Below are positions 12,132-24,841 of a stretch of DNA of 64,000 nucleotides, one piece after another. The position numbers were made by a program, and so were the translations under genes. The DNA lies in the NCBI GenBank assembly GCA_014773175.1, contig VXCM01000219.1, positions 62,001 to 126,000 on the forward strand, written 5' to 3'. The first letter of the stretch is position 1; each line of letters begins with the position of its first letter. Source of the DNA: Lucifuga dentata (lineage: Eukaryota; Chordata; Actinopteri; Ophidiiformes; Bythitidae). Below the pieces are notes generated by a model. It did no database searches. It was not told where the DNA came from and worked only from the letters and a program-made list of their open reading frames with translations.

Positions 12132-14639
12132 TTAAGTAAAATTAAGAGTTTTGATGTTAAAGTCACTCTAATACCTTTCCAGCTTTGGATAACATGTACT
12201 TAATTTTATCTGTGATGAAGTCCTTCCATCATAAAATGTAGGTAATTTTAAAATAAACCAGAGATGTATACCAGTGGAAAAAATACTCTGTAGTAATAGA
12301 ATGTTCAGTGGTATCAAAATTTTTAGAACGTTTCATAAAATAGCAACAAAATATCTAATAATCCATAATCCAAACATTGGCTTGGATCCTCCAGAGGAAA
12401 GTAATGCTGGTATAAAAGTAGACAGGATTTGAAGGATACAGCATAGTGTAGAGAAACATATGTACAATGTTATTTTAATGATAGCACAAAACAAAAGTAG
12501 TCTGCAGTGGAAATAATGTCCAAGAGCTTTTTTGTGAAAGCTTATGGTTGGTTGGAAAACTATAACAGTGGGCTTGTTTTCTGTCTCTTTGGCAGCCAAT
12601 CATTCTTATGCCTGCTATGCCTCCTCTGAGTTTAGCAGTTTAACACCAAGCCTGTTGAAATGCCCAGCAGCTGTCAATCTGGCTGCTATCCTGGCCTTGT
12701 TAGAACCCAGTTAGCAAGCAGCGAGGATTGCAGCCTCTGATACATAACGTACCCCGTATACTAACAAGTAGGCAATGTGCGATGCATTGCGGTTAGACTA
12801 ACACTTTAATGAGAAACAGGCTACATGGCATGCGCACCACTCTGAAGGCAGATTGACAAACAAGCAAATCGGTCAAAGGGTTAAGTGTGGATAAATGAAG
12901 ATGGCCACAGAGGAATTGCTTAGCATTCAGGTCAGGAAGACTGAAACACAGGAGACTTAGAGAGAAATACTCTTGGTTTCAGTGGGAGCTAGCTGCAGGC
13001 TCTCTAATAAAGAGTGGAGCCTATGGAGTCCTTTGAGGTCGGAATGCCACGTGGATCAATCAAAGACACACAGAGCAGGTTCCTGTGGGCAAGTCCATAG
13101 GTGGTACAAACTAAGAAACAGAGTCAAGAAGTAAGACCTGCAGAGCCAAGGGCTGCGTACCAATTCCCTTTAATCCTCTGCCCTGGCCAGGGTAACAGCA
13201 GCCCGTGTAATAGAAGGACAGGATGGACATTCTCCTCATAGGGGTCAGGCTTCCTACTGTCAACCCTCAGAGCATCCACATAAAAGGCCTTAGCAGAGAA
13301 AGAGGGTTTCCCACTTCATCAGCCCTCATTTACTCCTCACAGTTGGGCTGCAGGCTTCTATGCAGTTAGAAGCAAGTTAACTGCAGCATAGCATTCTGAA
13401 TGGATGAAGTTATTTCTACAAGGTCAAAGTTTTGTTTAATGTAAAATTACAGAAAAAAAATCATTTTTCTAAAAGTTTAGGGATAAAATTAAAAGCTTAG
13501 AAACTGGAAACTGGAACTGAAATTGGGAAAATTAGAAAGGAAAAGATCCATATCCTTATCTTGAGCCTGTAGATAGGGGTCTCTGCTGACACAGTACCTG
13601 TCAGATATGTGCATGGGAAGTATACAAATAAATTATACAAAGTTATATAATTATACAAAGTAAGGCACCGCTTCCACGCTGATGTCTCATACATAAAATA
13701 CATTCATATCCATATAATTTATATCCATAAATTTGTAATATGCACTGTTCACACACCCTCATCTCTAATTCCATTGCTCAGTTTATTTTCCAAGAATACA
13801 CATGTATTTTAGTTTTAATCATCTTGGAGTTGTGCCTATCCTTTCCAGATTGTTATCATGAGTGACTAAAAGATAACAAAACCCTGAATAACAATGTGGT
13901 CTTCCAGACTGAAATATTTTTTCTCAGATAAAAAGAGTGCTAGACTTGTGATTTCAGGTCAGGGAAACAGGGTATTCTTTGATAAAATATTCACTTTAAC
14001 AATATGCATATGCAAACTAGCCAGAGTTTACAGATGTGCTACTAAACATGTGGAGAAACCTTCAAAAACGCCTGACGTCTAGGCCACCACTTGCAATTCA
14101 ATTTTTTTATCTGTCTGCTTTCCATCTAAAGACATAAAAAAGTTATGATTTGCCAGATTGGAATTCCAGTTAACTAATCCCAGATCATAAAATATAAATG
14201 GTCATCTAGCAAAATGGCTTCATTGTGGCTGGAGGTTATAAAAAGGGCATATGGAAAGGCCATCAGAGGTTATTCTGTAAATATTGTCAGTCTACATTTC
14301 AGTCTTCAGCAAGCATTTATATTTTATCTTGGCTGTGTTTCAAATTTCATGCTCAAAACTACTGTACCTTTTTTCACCCTATTATGGATTACAGACCAAA
14401 AAGCAGTGGTGAAATGGTGTAATATTATTGTAAAAATATAAATTATCCTGTTGTGAATGAATTGATGCATTCATTCCCAGGCACTACAATTCATGCAAAA
14501 ATACATGTTTTTCTAATGGAAAGTCACACATATCCTTAGCAACTGATGTCTGCATGATGCCTGTAGCAATAAAGGGAGACGGGGGTGTTGGTGACTACAA
14601 AACTAACATCCCTTCTGTTTGGTACTTGAAGACATTTTC
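12132..14639. other. Unassigned non-coding DNA
   Basis: No exon or transposon could be recognised. Open frames up to 88 codons are anonymous and AT-rich. Confidence 0.5.
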
Positions 14640-14975
14640 TTATTTCAATGCTTCCTTCAATTCAGTGCAATGATTAAGTTAGAGCAATCAGCTCCTCCGC
14701 AGCACTGATACGTGTCATCCAAATCAATAAAAATGATAAACTCTAAATGAACGCCACTCTTCATCCCCTCTAATTCCACTACTGCTGCCAGTGTGAAAGC
14801 CTCCATGTGCAATAATGCCATTTAATATTTATTTACACCCAGTGAAAATCAATAAATAGATTTTAAATAGAGCTGCAAGACACCGGTTTGCCCTTTATCG
14901 CTGATTTTAATGAAGGCTTTAGTCCCTTTGGAAGAGAATTGTTAAATGAATGAATTGCATTTCAAGCATTTGGGG
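14640..14975. promoter_or_regulatory. Candidate conserved non-coding element
   Basis: The block is free of simple repeats and of transposon-like sequence. It is rich in AT-hook and homeodomain-like cores, with clusters such as TTTAATATTTATTTACA, AATCAATAAATAGATTTTAA and GCTGATTTTAATGA. This texture is typical of vertebrate developmental enhancers. That is only an impression from composition, because conservation cannot be seen from a single sequence. Confidence 0.28.
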
Positions 14976-14998
14976 TGGAAAATGAAGGGATTGAAAAT

Positions 14999-14999
14999 G

Positions 15000-15052
<53 letters not shown>
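14999..15052. repeat. (TG)n-(GA)n compound microsatellite
   Basis: About 17 TG units pass directly into about 9 GA units. The compound TG-GA arrangement recurs at 42.77 kb. Confidence 0.95.
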
Positions 15053-15053
<1 letters not shown>

Positions 15054-15256
15054 AACATGTGCATGCGGCTTTAGCTGACACTGTTTGCAGCTACACAGAG
15101 GAGGAGAGAAAGTCTGAATCAGGGCTTTCAGTAATCAGTGTCACATTGTCAGGGAGGCTGCCTTTGACTAATGAGAGGTGCTGACAGCCTGGCTGCATAC
15201 TCCCTGGGCTCTGCTGAGTGGGACGATCTGTTTCAGGGTCTTTGTCAGGTTCATTC

Positions 15257-15323
15257 TCCCTCCCTCCCGTTCTCTCTCTCCCCCCCNCCCCCCCCCTCTC
15301 TTCCTTCCTTCCTTCCCCTCTCC
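15257..15323. repeat. Pyrimidine tract with C run, single-N join and (TTCC)n
   Basis: A pyrimidine-only stretch contains TC repeats, a C run interrupted by N at 15287, and TTCC repeats. The length of the C run is not reliable. Confidence 0.85.
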
Positions 15324-15803
15324 CTGTGTCAGGGAGAGCAATGACCGGTGGTCAGCCCCCAGGATACCTCCTGGCATTCCACATGGTGACAAATTGACTG
15401 TGGGGGACAAGGTGCCTCAAAATTGCCTCGGAGATGAAGAGGTTTTGAATGTTTCCTTCTCCCCCCAGGACTGAAAACTGCAGATCTTGTCGGAATGTTG
15501 GAGACAGGGAAGAGGAGAAAGAGAGGCATGTCATAATGTCTGAAAATAAGCAAAACAGGAAGGGAAAGGGGGAAAGGTAAGGGGGGGCTGATATCAGAGA
15601 TGAGTGACTGAGGGATTGATAGAAAATGAAAAAGCCTATATAGAACAACTGAGGTGACAGTCACCCATTCAGCATGTTCTGTATCAAAGGCCAAAGGATG
15701 AATCCTTCCATGACATTGTGTATACCTCAGCTAAAATTAAATACAGATGACCTCCATGGCATGAGGATGACCTTTACCACAAACCTCCCAGTGTGAGTGC
15801 ATC

Positions 15804-16344
15804 TTAAAGGACCTTATCGGTGGTTTTGCATGCTTGGCCCAAGGTTACATTACTGCCAACCATTTTCCAAAACATAAAACTGTATTTTAGTTTCCCTGTG
15901 TTCTTTTGCCAAGTCCGTTCATCTTTTAAATCACATATTCAAGTGATGCAACCACCTTAAAATTCAATGTTTAGCTTGCTAACATTTGTGCATGATTGCA
16001 GAAGACATATCTGTTTTAATTTCTCAGTAAAAGCAGTTTTCTCCTGGGACTATATTTCCTGGTGGAGACATTTCTTGTCTTCCGTAGCTCCATGTTGGAT
16101 TGGTTAAATTAAGGAACATTGAAAAAAATAATAATGGTGAATAGCTCTCTGTGATGGATTACTTATCTTAAGCACATTTTTGATTTTTATAGCATACTAG
16201 AATTAATCGAAACCAATGGCAGTCTGGAAGGCAGGAAAAACTATTCTAAAATTTACCACTCAAGTTTTGTAAAACAGTTGGCAATAATGTAATGTGTATG
16301 TGGGTTGTATTTACGCAGGCAAAATCATTGGTCTGCTCCTTTAA
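15804..16344 (+). mobile_element. Complete TTAA-type MITE (family copy 2), 533 bp
   Basis: The element runs from AGGACC at 15808 to its inverted counterpart GGTCTGCTCCT ending at 16340. It is flanked on both sides by TTAA (15804-15807 and 16341-16344). The terminal inverted repeats are long and imperfect, about 60-85 bp; each arm carries a TTGCATGC/GCAGGCAAA-like and a TTGCC(A/T)ACC segment in opposite orientation. There is no transposase frame. A 27-nt core at 16045-16071, starting TGGGACTATATTTCCTGG, is shared with the copies at 54.6 and 37.8 kb. TTAA target duplications are known for the piggyBac and Kolobok superfamilies. The superfamily here is an inference and the autonomous partner is not in the window. 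Confidence 0.82.
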
Positions 16345-16757
16345 GAATTTCCCACACAGATACTGCTAGTGAAAATCAGACTCCCAATGAAAAATGTACT
16401 CAGTAAAGTTGACCTTGGCAGAAAGGTAAGTAGGTGTCTGTAAAAAAGTGTTTTCTCTCCCTCAGTCATGGAAAGTTCAAATCTGCGAGTGTATGATAAC
16501 AGAAAGATTGAACGGTGTCTACAACAAGATTCAATATTAAAGGGTCAAGTCAGATCAATACTCCAGATATGAACTGATCATTCTTGTTTACAGCCATGTG
16601 GAATCCACCTAGGTGTTCTTGAAGCACTTGGAATCGATGGAAATAAAGTTGGAGTGGCTTAACTGGTCCTGGACTGCCTACCCTGGGGACGTCACTCATG
16701 GAGGTGATTTGTTGGAGTATCGTGTTAGGTGTACCACAAGCGGAAGTCTTTCTCTGT
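16345..16757. other. Unassigned DNA between two transposons
   Basis: Holds an anonymous open frame on the minus strand that ends inside the flank of the hAT element. No exon call can be supported. Confidence 0.45.
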
Positions 16758-17885
16758 TGCAAAAACAGAGGTGGGTAGTAACGCGTTCCATTTACTCTGT
16801 TACATTTACTTAAGTAACTGTTTTCACAAACTTGTACTTTACTGAGTAGTTTTATTGCAGGATACTTTTAACTCATACTTGAGTATATTTATGAAGAAAA
16901 ATAACTTTTACTCCATTACATTTGGTCGCACTCTTTGAGTAACTTTTTTTATTTGTATTATCTGCGAGACATCGCTCTGATGCAAGGAGTCAAAATTCTC
17001 CGCTTTCTCCGCTGCAAGCCGCAGAGAAAGTGAAATCGAATGTCCGACTGTGAGAAAGTCTACTCTGCTTTGGTTTGGTCCAATCATAATCAGCATCCCG
17101 TCATCTCCATGACAACAATGGGTTGACACGAGTTGATAGGTGGGCCTGGCCTTTGCACTACACAATATAATATTAATTAAAATGAACTTAAATTAAGGAA
17201 ACAATTTTTTTTCTTTAATTTTCTTGGTGCTTAGACGAAAAATGGATTATGAAAAGAGAAAGGCTGGCTGGCGCGGAGAAACAGCGGACAATTATGGAAT
17301 TATTCATCCCCAGCATCATTGGCATTTTCGTCCTCAGTCTACCAAACCAATGGCTACATAATGCATTGCAGTCTTTATCTATCTAAAAATGTGGACATTT
17401 CAGCTTCTAAGAATCAACATGGAACTTGACGAAACATGTGGCGGTAAGCTGCAACGTTAGCTACTTAACTATCTGCTGCTGCTAATGCTAACTCAAGTTT
17501 TCCTGTTCTATTCGAGTAAATTCATGAAACTAACCTAGCTAACTGTCTTAGGGCCAGGCCAGAATTGTCATGAGTTATGTGGTAAATATTTGATTTATTA
17601 CAGTCTATTTTTCTTTATGTGATATGATTTGGACTGTATCAGAAGCTATATGTGGCTACTTTGCAATTTTTCTTCAGACAAGCACTTTATAGCTTGTCGA
17701 CTATTTGAAAGAATAAGCTTGATCAAAGTTACTCACTACTCAAGTAATCTTATACTTTCTTACTCTCACTCAAGTAATTATTTTGGTGACTACTCTTAAT
17801 TATACTTGAGTCACTATTATCATAAAGTAACAATACTTTTACTTGAGTACAGTTTCTGGCTACTCTACCCACCTCTGTGCAAAAT
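16758..17885 (+). mobile_element. Non-autonomous hAT element of the Tol2/Ac type with 8-bp target duplications
   Basis: The element proper is 16766-17877 (1,112 bp). Its ends are CAGAGGTGGGTAG and the exact inverse CTACCCACCTCTG, 13 bp identical. The flanking 8 bp are TGCAAAAA at 16758-16765 and TGCAAAAT at 17878-17885, a target-site duplication with one mismatch, as expected for hAT. Many ACTTGAGT/ACTCAAGTA motifs lie within about 200 bp of both ends; in hAT elements such subterminal repeats bind the transposase. The CAGAGGTG start and this motif resemble the ends of the fish element Tol2. No transposase frame survives inside, so the copy would depend on an enzyme encoded elsewhere. The interior at 16951-17010 is shared with the small hAT element at 25.9 kb. 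Confidence 0.88.
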
Positions 17886-17937
17886 ACTGTACAATTAACA
17901 TATACAGCACATTTGTCAAAGCTGTTCCTAATGCTAA

Positions 17938-17957
17938 CACACACACACACACACAGG
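17938..17957. repeat. (AC)n microsatellite
   Basis: About ten AC units lie about 50 bp to the right of the hAT element. Confidence 0.9.
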
Positions 17958-19559
17958 TGCTTTCATCAGAACAGTGAAGGGAAATATGTATGTCTATTTC
18001 CAACTCTGAAAACACTTTAACATCAATCATCAACAATGAAAATGCTCAAAGCAATACACACAAGTACATACCGTCAACTGGAGGATGTTCACGTTAGTTA
18101 CGAGAGCTTTTCTCACTCCAGCTGTCTTAGCCGGCTGTCTCCAGTCAGGCCTACCTTTGTGCTAATCAGGCCGTCTCAGTTCCTTAGATTCCCCCCCCAG
18201 GGACAACACAGCCACCAGCACACTTAATTGGTTCATTTGTTCCGTCATGTTTTGCTGAGCAGAGACAGAATGAGAGGAAATGCTGCAGTGGAACCATTGT
18301 CTCCACGCTCGTCTCCAAGGATAAGAAAAGTGACACATGAATGCTCTCCCAGATAGATAAATAGAAGAATAAAAGTTAGATAAAGTATTCTAATGAAAGG
18401 ATGAAGGCAATTAATTTTATAGCAGCAGAGTGAAGGTCCTGTTTGATTTAATGTCTGTCACATCAAATAAGTTTAACATGGAGAAGTGAAGAGGAAAGAT
18501 AGTAAAGGGAGATGCTATCATTTTAACCTCGTCATCTAATATTTTTCTTTGTCTTCACCACAACTGAAAACACACATGCACACACACACTATTTCCTTAT
18601 ACAAAACACATGCTTATTCCACTGTGACCTTCACCCACAGAAGACGATGCAGACATTTTTCCCTATAGTGGTGACATATATGAGCCAGTTACTGGAATGC
18701 AACACAGCCACAAAGACAGCTTGGCTGACACAGGGTCTCTGCATGTGTTCCCCAAGCTTATCGCTTCCATCTGATGAATGGAGTAGATGGGATTGGGAGG
18801 CAGGCGTGGGGGGAGAGAAGGGAGCAGGGGCAACAAACTAAGGCACCATGCAGCTTAATTCTCCCATGCCTGCACCAAAGATTATCTGCCATGATTTTCC
18901 AACATAAAATAAAGATAGATAAATAAAACCCAGAACCATACTGAATGAATAACAATGAAAAACCATAAAGGCTTCTGGGCGGCTCCAAGTAATTTATTCA
19001 CCATTTGCCAGAATACCTGGAGCGAGAACAATTCAGTGGAATTGAAGGATGAAAAAGAAATAGAACATTATGTTGTTGTTGATGGGTATAAAATTACATC
19101 TGCCATTAACTCTAAGGATAATACTACCATAGTAATCAAATGATGCCTCATCAATATTGATGATTGTGTTGTGGAGGAAAACAGTGCCACCTGATTCTGT
19201 GGAGCATGTTTGAGAATTACATTAGGACTTACTGGGATTCTTTGCTTTGAATTACATCAGAGCTCTGGGGATTTGGGCTTCGCAAACTGATGCATTTTCA
19301 GGGAAAGCCACCTGCTCACATCTGTACAGAAATCTGTACTGGAAGCCAGCACACTGTAATGGTGCTAATTATAGAGCTACATATATGCACTCCTAAAAAG
19401 TCTGTGCTGTGAAATTAATACTGTACAATGGCTTATTCACAGAATCCACAAAACTCTTGAATAAATCTGTTTTAAATGACTGGCCTAATCTAAAATTACA
19501 TGATTATTAATCCGTAAAGCAGCTCTTTCCTGTTTCAATGTATTATTCTTCAGTATGTA
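17958..19559. other. Unassigned non-coding DNA
   Basis: A stretch at 18080-18240 is free of repeats and has balanced composition, but I could not recognise an exon. Nothing else is supportable. Confidence 0.5.
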
Positions 19560-20100
19560 CAGAGGTAGAATGTAACTAAGTGTATTTACTCAAATAATGT
19601 AGTTAAATGCAAATCTGAAGTAATGTTACTTTGCTTGAGTAGTTCCATTTTGTGGTGATTTAGATTTTGTACCTCATCATGTCATAGACATTGTACTTTT
19701 ATTCAACTGTATTTATCTGACGACTGCAGTTACTTGTTAAGATTTTACATGCAGAATCTCAGCTTGTTTTTCTTGGTAGCACAATGCATTTTATACACTG
19801 AACCTTAAAAAGTTTTAAAGTTTTAAAAAAGGATGTTAAGGAATTTATTATTGTGTTGAAGAGCCTTTAATCCTTCAAACAAAAATGAAAGTATAAAAAT
19901 CTCCAAAGTTCCACTTTGTATCGCCATTTTTAAATGAAAATTTTCAGGGGATCTCTAGTTTTAGGGATTTTGATTTATTCTTGTACATTTCACTGGTAAT
20001 ACTTATTTAGGTTACTTAAGTAGGATTTTTAACACAGGCCTTTCAGTTTTCATGAAGAAGTTTTGTACTTTTAATTAAGTAGGATTTGAGACTTCAGTAT
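19560..20100 (+). mobile_element. Degenerate hAT-like interspersed repeat
   Basis: The left end CAGAGGTAGAATGTAACT, followed by repeated ACTCAA/ACTTGAGTAGTTCC motifs and TGTACTTTTATTCAACTGT, matches the pattern of a very common fish hAT-type repeat that starts CAGTGGTGGAA(T)GTAACTAAGT. Towards the right, ACTTAAGTAGGATTTTTAACACAGG and a second TAAGTAGGATTTGAG keep the expected subterminal order. The extreme right terminus has decayed, so the right boundary is approximate and no convincing target duplication is seen. Assignment rests on remembered family patterns. Confidence 0.6.
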
Positions 20101-21369
20101 AACTTAAGTAAGCAGCATTAAACTCAAAATAAGACAGAAAATATCATTAAATTATGAAAAGAAACTCTTTTCCTCCCTTGTCTTCTCACTGACTCACCAT
20201 TCGCTTCTGTCTCTCTCAGCACAAATCCCAGTTTAAACTAACAGCGTAGTGCTGTCAGCGGGGAGATGACAAACTGCACAGTACAGGACTGCAGAACATG
20301 ATGATAGCTAACACATTCACACAGTGACAGATGGATCAGTACTAACCAGCAGACACCATTAAACTGAACCTTGTGGTGTTGAGTGGAGTAGCTAGCGCAG
20401 TGAACAGGACATCTCCACCACTACTCATCGAGAAAAGTGCTGTCAGCTGGATCTTTAATGACCACTTACAGGAGAGGGATGGGCAGAGTCCAGCTTATAC
20501 TCCCCCCAACCTCCAGCAGGAGTTATATGACGGTTGAGCCAATCTTGGCTAGTTGCCCTGCCGTCACAGTCTCTGAATCCGCTTTGCAAGTCCCATCTCT
20601 GGGCAGAAGGATGGTGAAGGCTGGGCCTGATGTCTGGAGGCTGGGCAGGGTCTGGAGCAGTGCTGAGTTATACTCCAGAGGAACACCGGCTAATGGAGGC
20701 AGGTCACTTGGACATCTGTTTCTGCTGAGCAGATGAGACAGAGGCAGAGAAAGAGATCGAGATTAGCAATAAGAAGCAGGCGGCTATGAAATGCTTTGTT
20801 GCATATAGACTAGTAAGCAGTCACCTTACATTATTTTACACAGACATATACATACAGATCCCTTACTTGCATATTCTTTTACAAACCACTTTGGAATACA
20901 AACTACTTCATGCAAATCGAGAGCAGCGAGTTCAGTGCCACACATTCTACAGCATTCCACCATTAGCATCTTGCAGCCAATCTGTGTCATTCTGACAGAC
21001 CATCTCTCTTGCTGCCCTCACTAAAACCAGCCGAATGTCACAGCACTCACATTACTCACACAAAGATAGATGCAACAGCATCACACTGACTGCAACTCAA
21101 TGACTCTGCTAACCTTTTACATCAAACCAGGCCTGCAGCTAGTCAACAAAATTCTTATCTCTGCAAACGCTGTGGAACAGATAACTAGGGCCCTCATAAC
21201 CTGTTCGTACACATATAGCCCAAGGACTGCTGAACCCAATGGAACCACTTGAGATTCATGGACTACATCCAGGGCTGTACGTAAGCAGTACACAGGTACA
21301 CGTGCATGCCCTCCATGAGAAAATTTGTGTCTGTGCTCCTGTGAATGCTCATTTGAGGACCAAGCTGCA

Positions 21370-21372
<3 letters not shown>
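20101..21372. other. Unassigned non-coding DNA
   Basis: An anonymous 99-codon open frame starts at 20437 on the plus strand. It shows no domain and no sign of codon selection that I can see, so I do not call it a gene. Confidence 0.45.
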
Positions 21373-21412
<40 letters not shown>

Positions 21413-21421
21413 GAGAGAGAG
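21373..21421. repeat. (GA)n microsatellite
   Basis: About 24 GA units with one GG interruption. It produces Arg-Glu and Leu-Ser repeat frames that are not genes. Confidence 0.95.
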
Positions 21422-24268
21422 TCTCTGTATCTTTCTTTTTGTCTCTGTACCCCCTCTGTAGAATTTCCTGTAGCACCCACTACAGTGCACAAACAGCTCG
21501 TCCTCACTACATGTTTTTAAGCATCAGGAAATAATTGTGATGAAATTAAAGAGGCTCTGTGAGTTTTGAAGCACATGCAAAAGTGAAACACAGAGTAAAG
21601 TTTGAGAAATTTGACAATATTCAGTGGTTTCCATTGCGAGACTTTGCTGAAAATATGGAAGCGTCTCAGCAAGAACTCATGAACTTCTGCCAGATCCAGG
21701 TTCAGCTTCTTACAATAAATGACAGCAATCTACATCTTAAGTGTTTTCTTTACAACATGTTGATCTGGACACACTTTGAAGCTCACCTTCCTCAGACTGC
21801 AGCAGGAGAGGTTACAGTTGGCCAGAGTAAACTTTAGGTTTGACAACTCTGGTTCATTTATGGAATTCAATCATAACTCGATCATGTGTATCAGGGTAGC
21901 AGTACCAGACCTCTGTCAACATTCCCAAAATGAAATGTATTGTTTTACATTTCTATGATCTGACATAAAAAATAGCAATGTGGACTTCTTATTTTGTAAT
22001 GCACTAATGTGGTTTATTTGGTAGGGATGTTTTGTGAGTGAGAGTACACCCACGCGCAGAGAGATGAAGGGATAGCCAGAAGGAGAAATGAAACAGGATT
22101 TCCAGTGAGTAAGTCAACGCCATGATCCGTTGTAACCTAGTTAGTGATTGAGTCCATGAGGGAGTGTTACTGCAGTGACACTGACAGATTTATTCTTTGG
22201 TGTCTTCAATACACAAAGACACACAAATGCACACACACAGATCTTGACAGACAGAGACCCTGCATTTTGGGAAAGGCATACAGGAGGAAGATGAAACCGC
22301 AAAAAATCCCTCTGGAATTTAGAGATCGACGGATCTAAAACAGCATTTTGAGGTCTAAACCAAACCTAAAAATCTTTACATCCATATTTCTGTCCATAGT
22401 GATAGAAATATGAATGTGTCCACACTGACATTCATGTTGATTATATGAACGGCACGTATGGAAATATCACAAAATAAGATTCCTTTCATGTGATATGCTG
22501 CAGAAAAGCACAGAACATAAAGGCACATCATAATCAATTACTGACTGTGGTGGATATCCGGAGTCATACGGGGAATATTTGTGACAATGTGGTGTTGCTG
22601 AATATAGCAGATGGATTAAAAGACATACTGAAATATGTAATTTTTAACTGTCCCTCAAGTCTCTCAAACTTCTAGTTTGCATACTTTCAATTACAACATC
22701 CAGGTTTTTATCTTATATATTATAGTTTAAGCTTTGACTGCCACCTCATTTTGTTTCCCCTGCTGTGAGAAAAGGCAGAAGAGCTGAAAAATACTCCCTT
22801 CTGCTAAAGATAAGGAAGTTGAATGAAATGAAAGGCTGGTAAATTGAGTGTTATTATGCTTTGTGGAGCAGCTATCCTGTTCTGGACTTTGAGGATATAC
22901 ACTAAGTGTTATCACTGGTCTGGTCTGAGCCAGCACAGCCAGGGGGAAAGGGGATAGACCTGATCCATCCCCTGCCTCGATACCCTATCTCTGGGTTAAG
23001 ATGCATAGACCTGGCCTTTCACTTAAGGCCATGGGGTGCAAAGCCTGCAGGGTCAGATATCATTTTAAAAGCAAAGCTCTCAACTGATGGCAAATTCCTT
23101 CACAAAGCAAGAGAGATAATGCTTTAGAGTACTTTACCCATACTATCATTGGCTAAATCTCACTTCTAATGACAAAACATCAGGTGAGACGCAGTTTAGA
23201 GGCAGCCAAACGCTGACTTGAACTAGCCCAGATGAGACAACTCAGGTCACGATGCCATTTTCATCTTCTGTGTACTGCATTCATCAACAAGCCACGGCTT
23301 CCTTTCAGCTCAGGTTTGATCACTTTTCTCCAAAGATGTGACGTACGATATGATACAGTTTGCAGACAGGTAAAAATTCTCCATTGAACAAGCCTGTGGA
23401 GTGTGAATTTCATGACATGTCCATAAAAAGTTCACTTGGGTTTTACACAGATGAGGTTGTCTGGGGAAGTTGATTGGCTGGAGATTGCACTGGCAAGGGT
23501 TCCCACTGAGGGACGAATGTACAATAGGGCCCTGAGGGGCCTGTTGAAGATGGGTGTTTAGCCTCCAAGTGGCCCCCTGTGGTAACTCTATCTCAGGGGT
23601 GGTGGGGGGCCCACAGCTAGGGATAAGTGGAGGTGTGTAAGTCAGTGTTCCTCCCCTCAGGCTGTACCACCTCCCCGAGCTGGGAAATAGAATCGGTGAC
23701 TGATGGTTTTGGTTCGTACTCTTGTTTCCACACCTCACAGGATAGGAGTACTTTGTGTCGTATGACTGAGATAACCTTGAAGAGGAATCCAACGATAAAG
23801 TGGCAGCTAGGTGGGAATTTTATCATTCAGTGGGGAGACCTTTGTAATCATTATATACACCTTCACATTCATGCTTCCTTTTTAACATAAACTACTGTAC
23901 AACTGTCAGGGTACTTTGATTATTATTATTAATATTATTGTTGCTGTTTTTATTCCAGTTTATGCAACAGGGAACAGAAAGTCTGATGTAAGTCAAAAAG
24001 TCTGATGTATACAGATACAATAATAGATGTGCAAATCTTTTGTACTTTAATGGTACAGTTTGATTTGTGTCCTTATTCAATGTATGGAAATGCTACCATT
24101 CGTCTCAGGGCTGCACCGTTGTTGCAAAAGACTATCATTATGTTTCAAATGATTGCAGCTTCCTGAACTTTTATGAATTTTTTTTTTTTTTTGAAAAGTT
24201 ACTCACTTTTCTCTGCTTTATTTGTTAATGTTTCACTCAGACATGGAGCTTGATCAAGAGAAGTTAAC
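21422..24268. other. Unassigned non-coding DNA
   Basis: The stretch contains a 160-codon frame on the minus strand (23310-23792). It is Ser/Pro/Thr/Asn-rich, has no recognisable domain and no family resemblance, and I judge it a chance frame. A short (TTA)n run lies near 23918. Confidence 0.45.
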
Positions 24269-24841
24269 TTAACCCTTAAATGCATGAGTCGTTTTCCATC
24301 CATTCATACATAAGCCAGGTCGTTAGAGACCAGTAACTTACACAACACAAATTGAGCTACAAAGTGAAATATGTTTGCTTGTGAACTTTTCAGAACATTT
24401 TATGAATGATAACAAGACCAAAAAAAAAAAAAAAGNAAAAAAAAAAAAAAAGAGTTTTGCCATATTATATTTTTACAATGACTTATAGATATCCTGTTAT
24501 CAAAGCTGGTGCATCACAGCGATGCTGTTCTGCATGAGCTCTGACACTGCGCTGCAGCGTCTTTCTGTAAGCTAGCAGCATAGTTTACAGCATAAACTTC
24601 TTCCTCCTAGTTTCAGCATTTGTTCATCATATCAGTGATACTAAAGCGCCACCTAAGGACCAAAGTTGAAAACACAACTATTACCTGCTGCCTGGGGAAA
24701 AAAAAAAAAATAAAAAAAATAAAAAAAAGAGTTTGAGGAATACCAGGGGGTTGAGGGCTTGATTGAAATAAATGAATGAATTAGAGATGTGTAACATGGT
24801 CCCGGATCTCTAAAGACCCATCCTATGCATTTAAGGGTTAA
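24269..24841. mobile_element. piggyBac-like MITE, 565 bp, TTAA-flanked
   Basis: The element spans 24273-24837. Both ends begin CCCTTAAATGCAT, exactly inverted over 13 bp, and each end is bordered by TTAA (24269-24272 and 24838-24841). A CCC...GGG terminus abutting TTAA is the classic arrangement of piggyBac-type elements. There is no transposase. The interior holds two long A-rich tracts, one with a single-N join at 24436, so the real length is uncertain. Piggybac is the best match from termini and target site; another TTAA-specific superfamily remains possible. Confidence 0.82.

Noticed and set aside
23310..23792. 160-codon minus-strand frame
   Set aside because: Ser/Pro/Thr/Asn-rich with no recognisable motif; overlaps another anonymous frame on the same strand.
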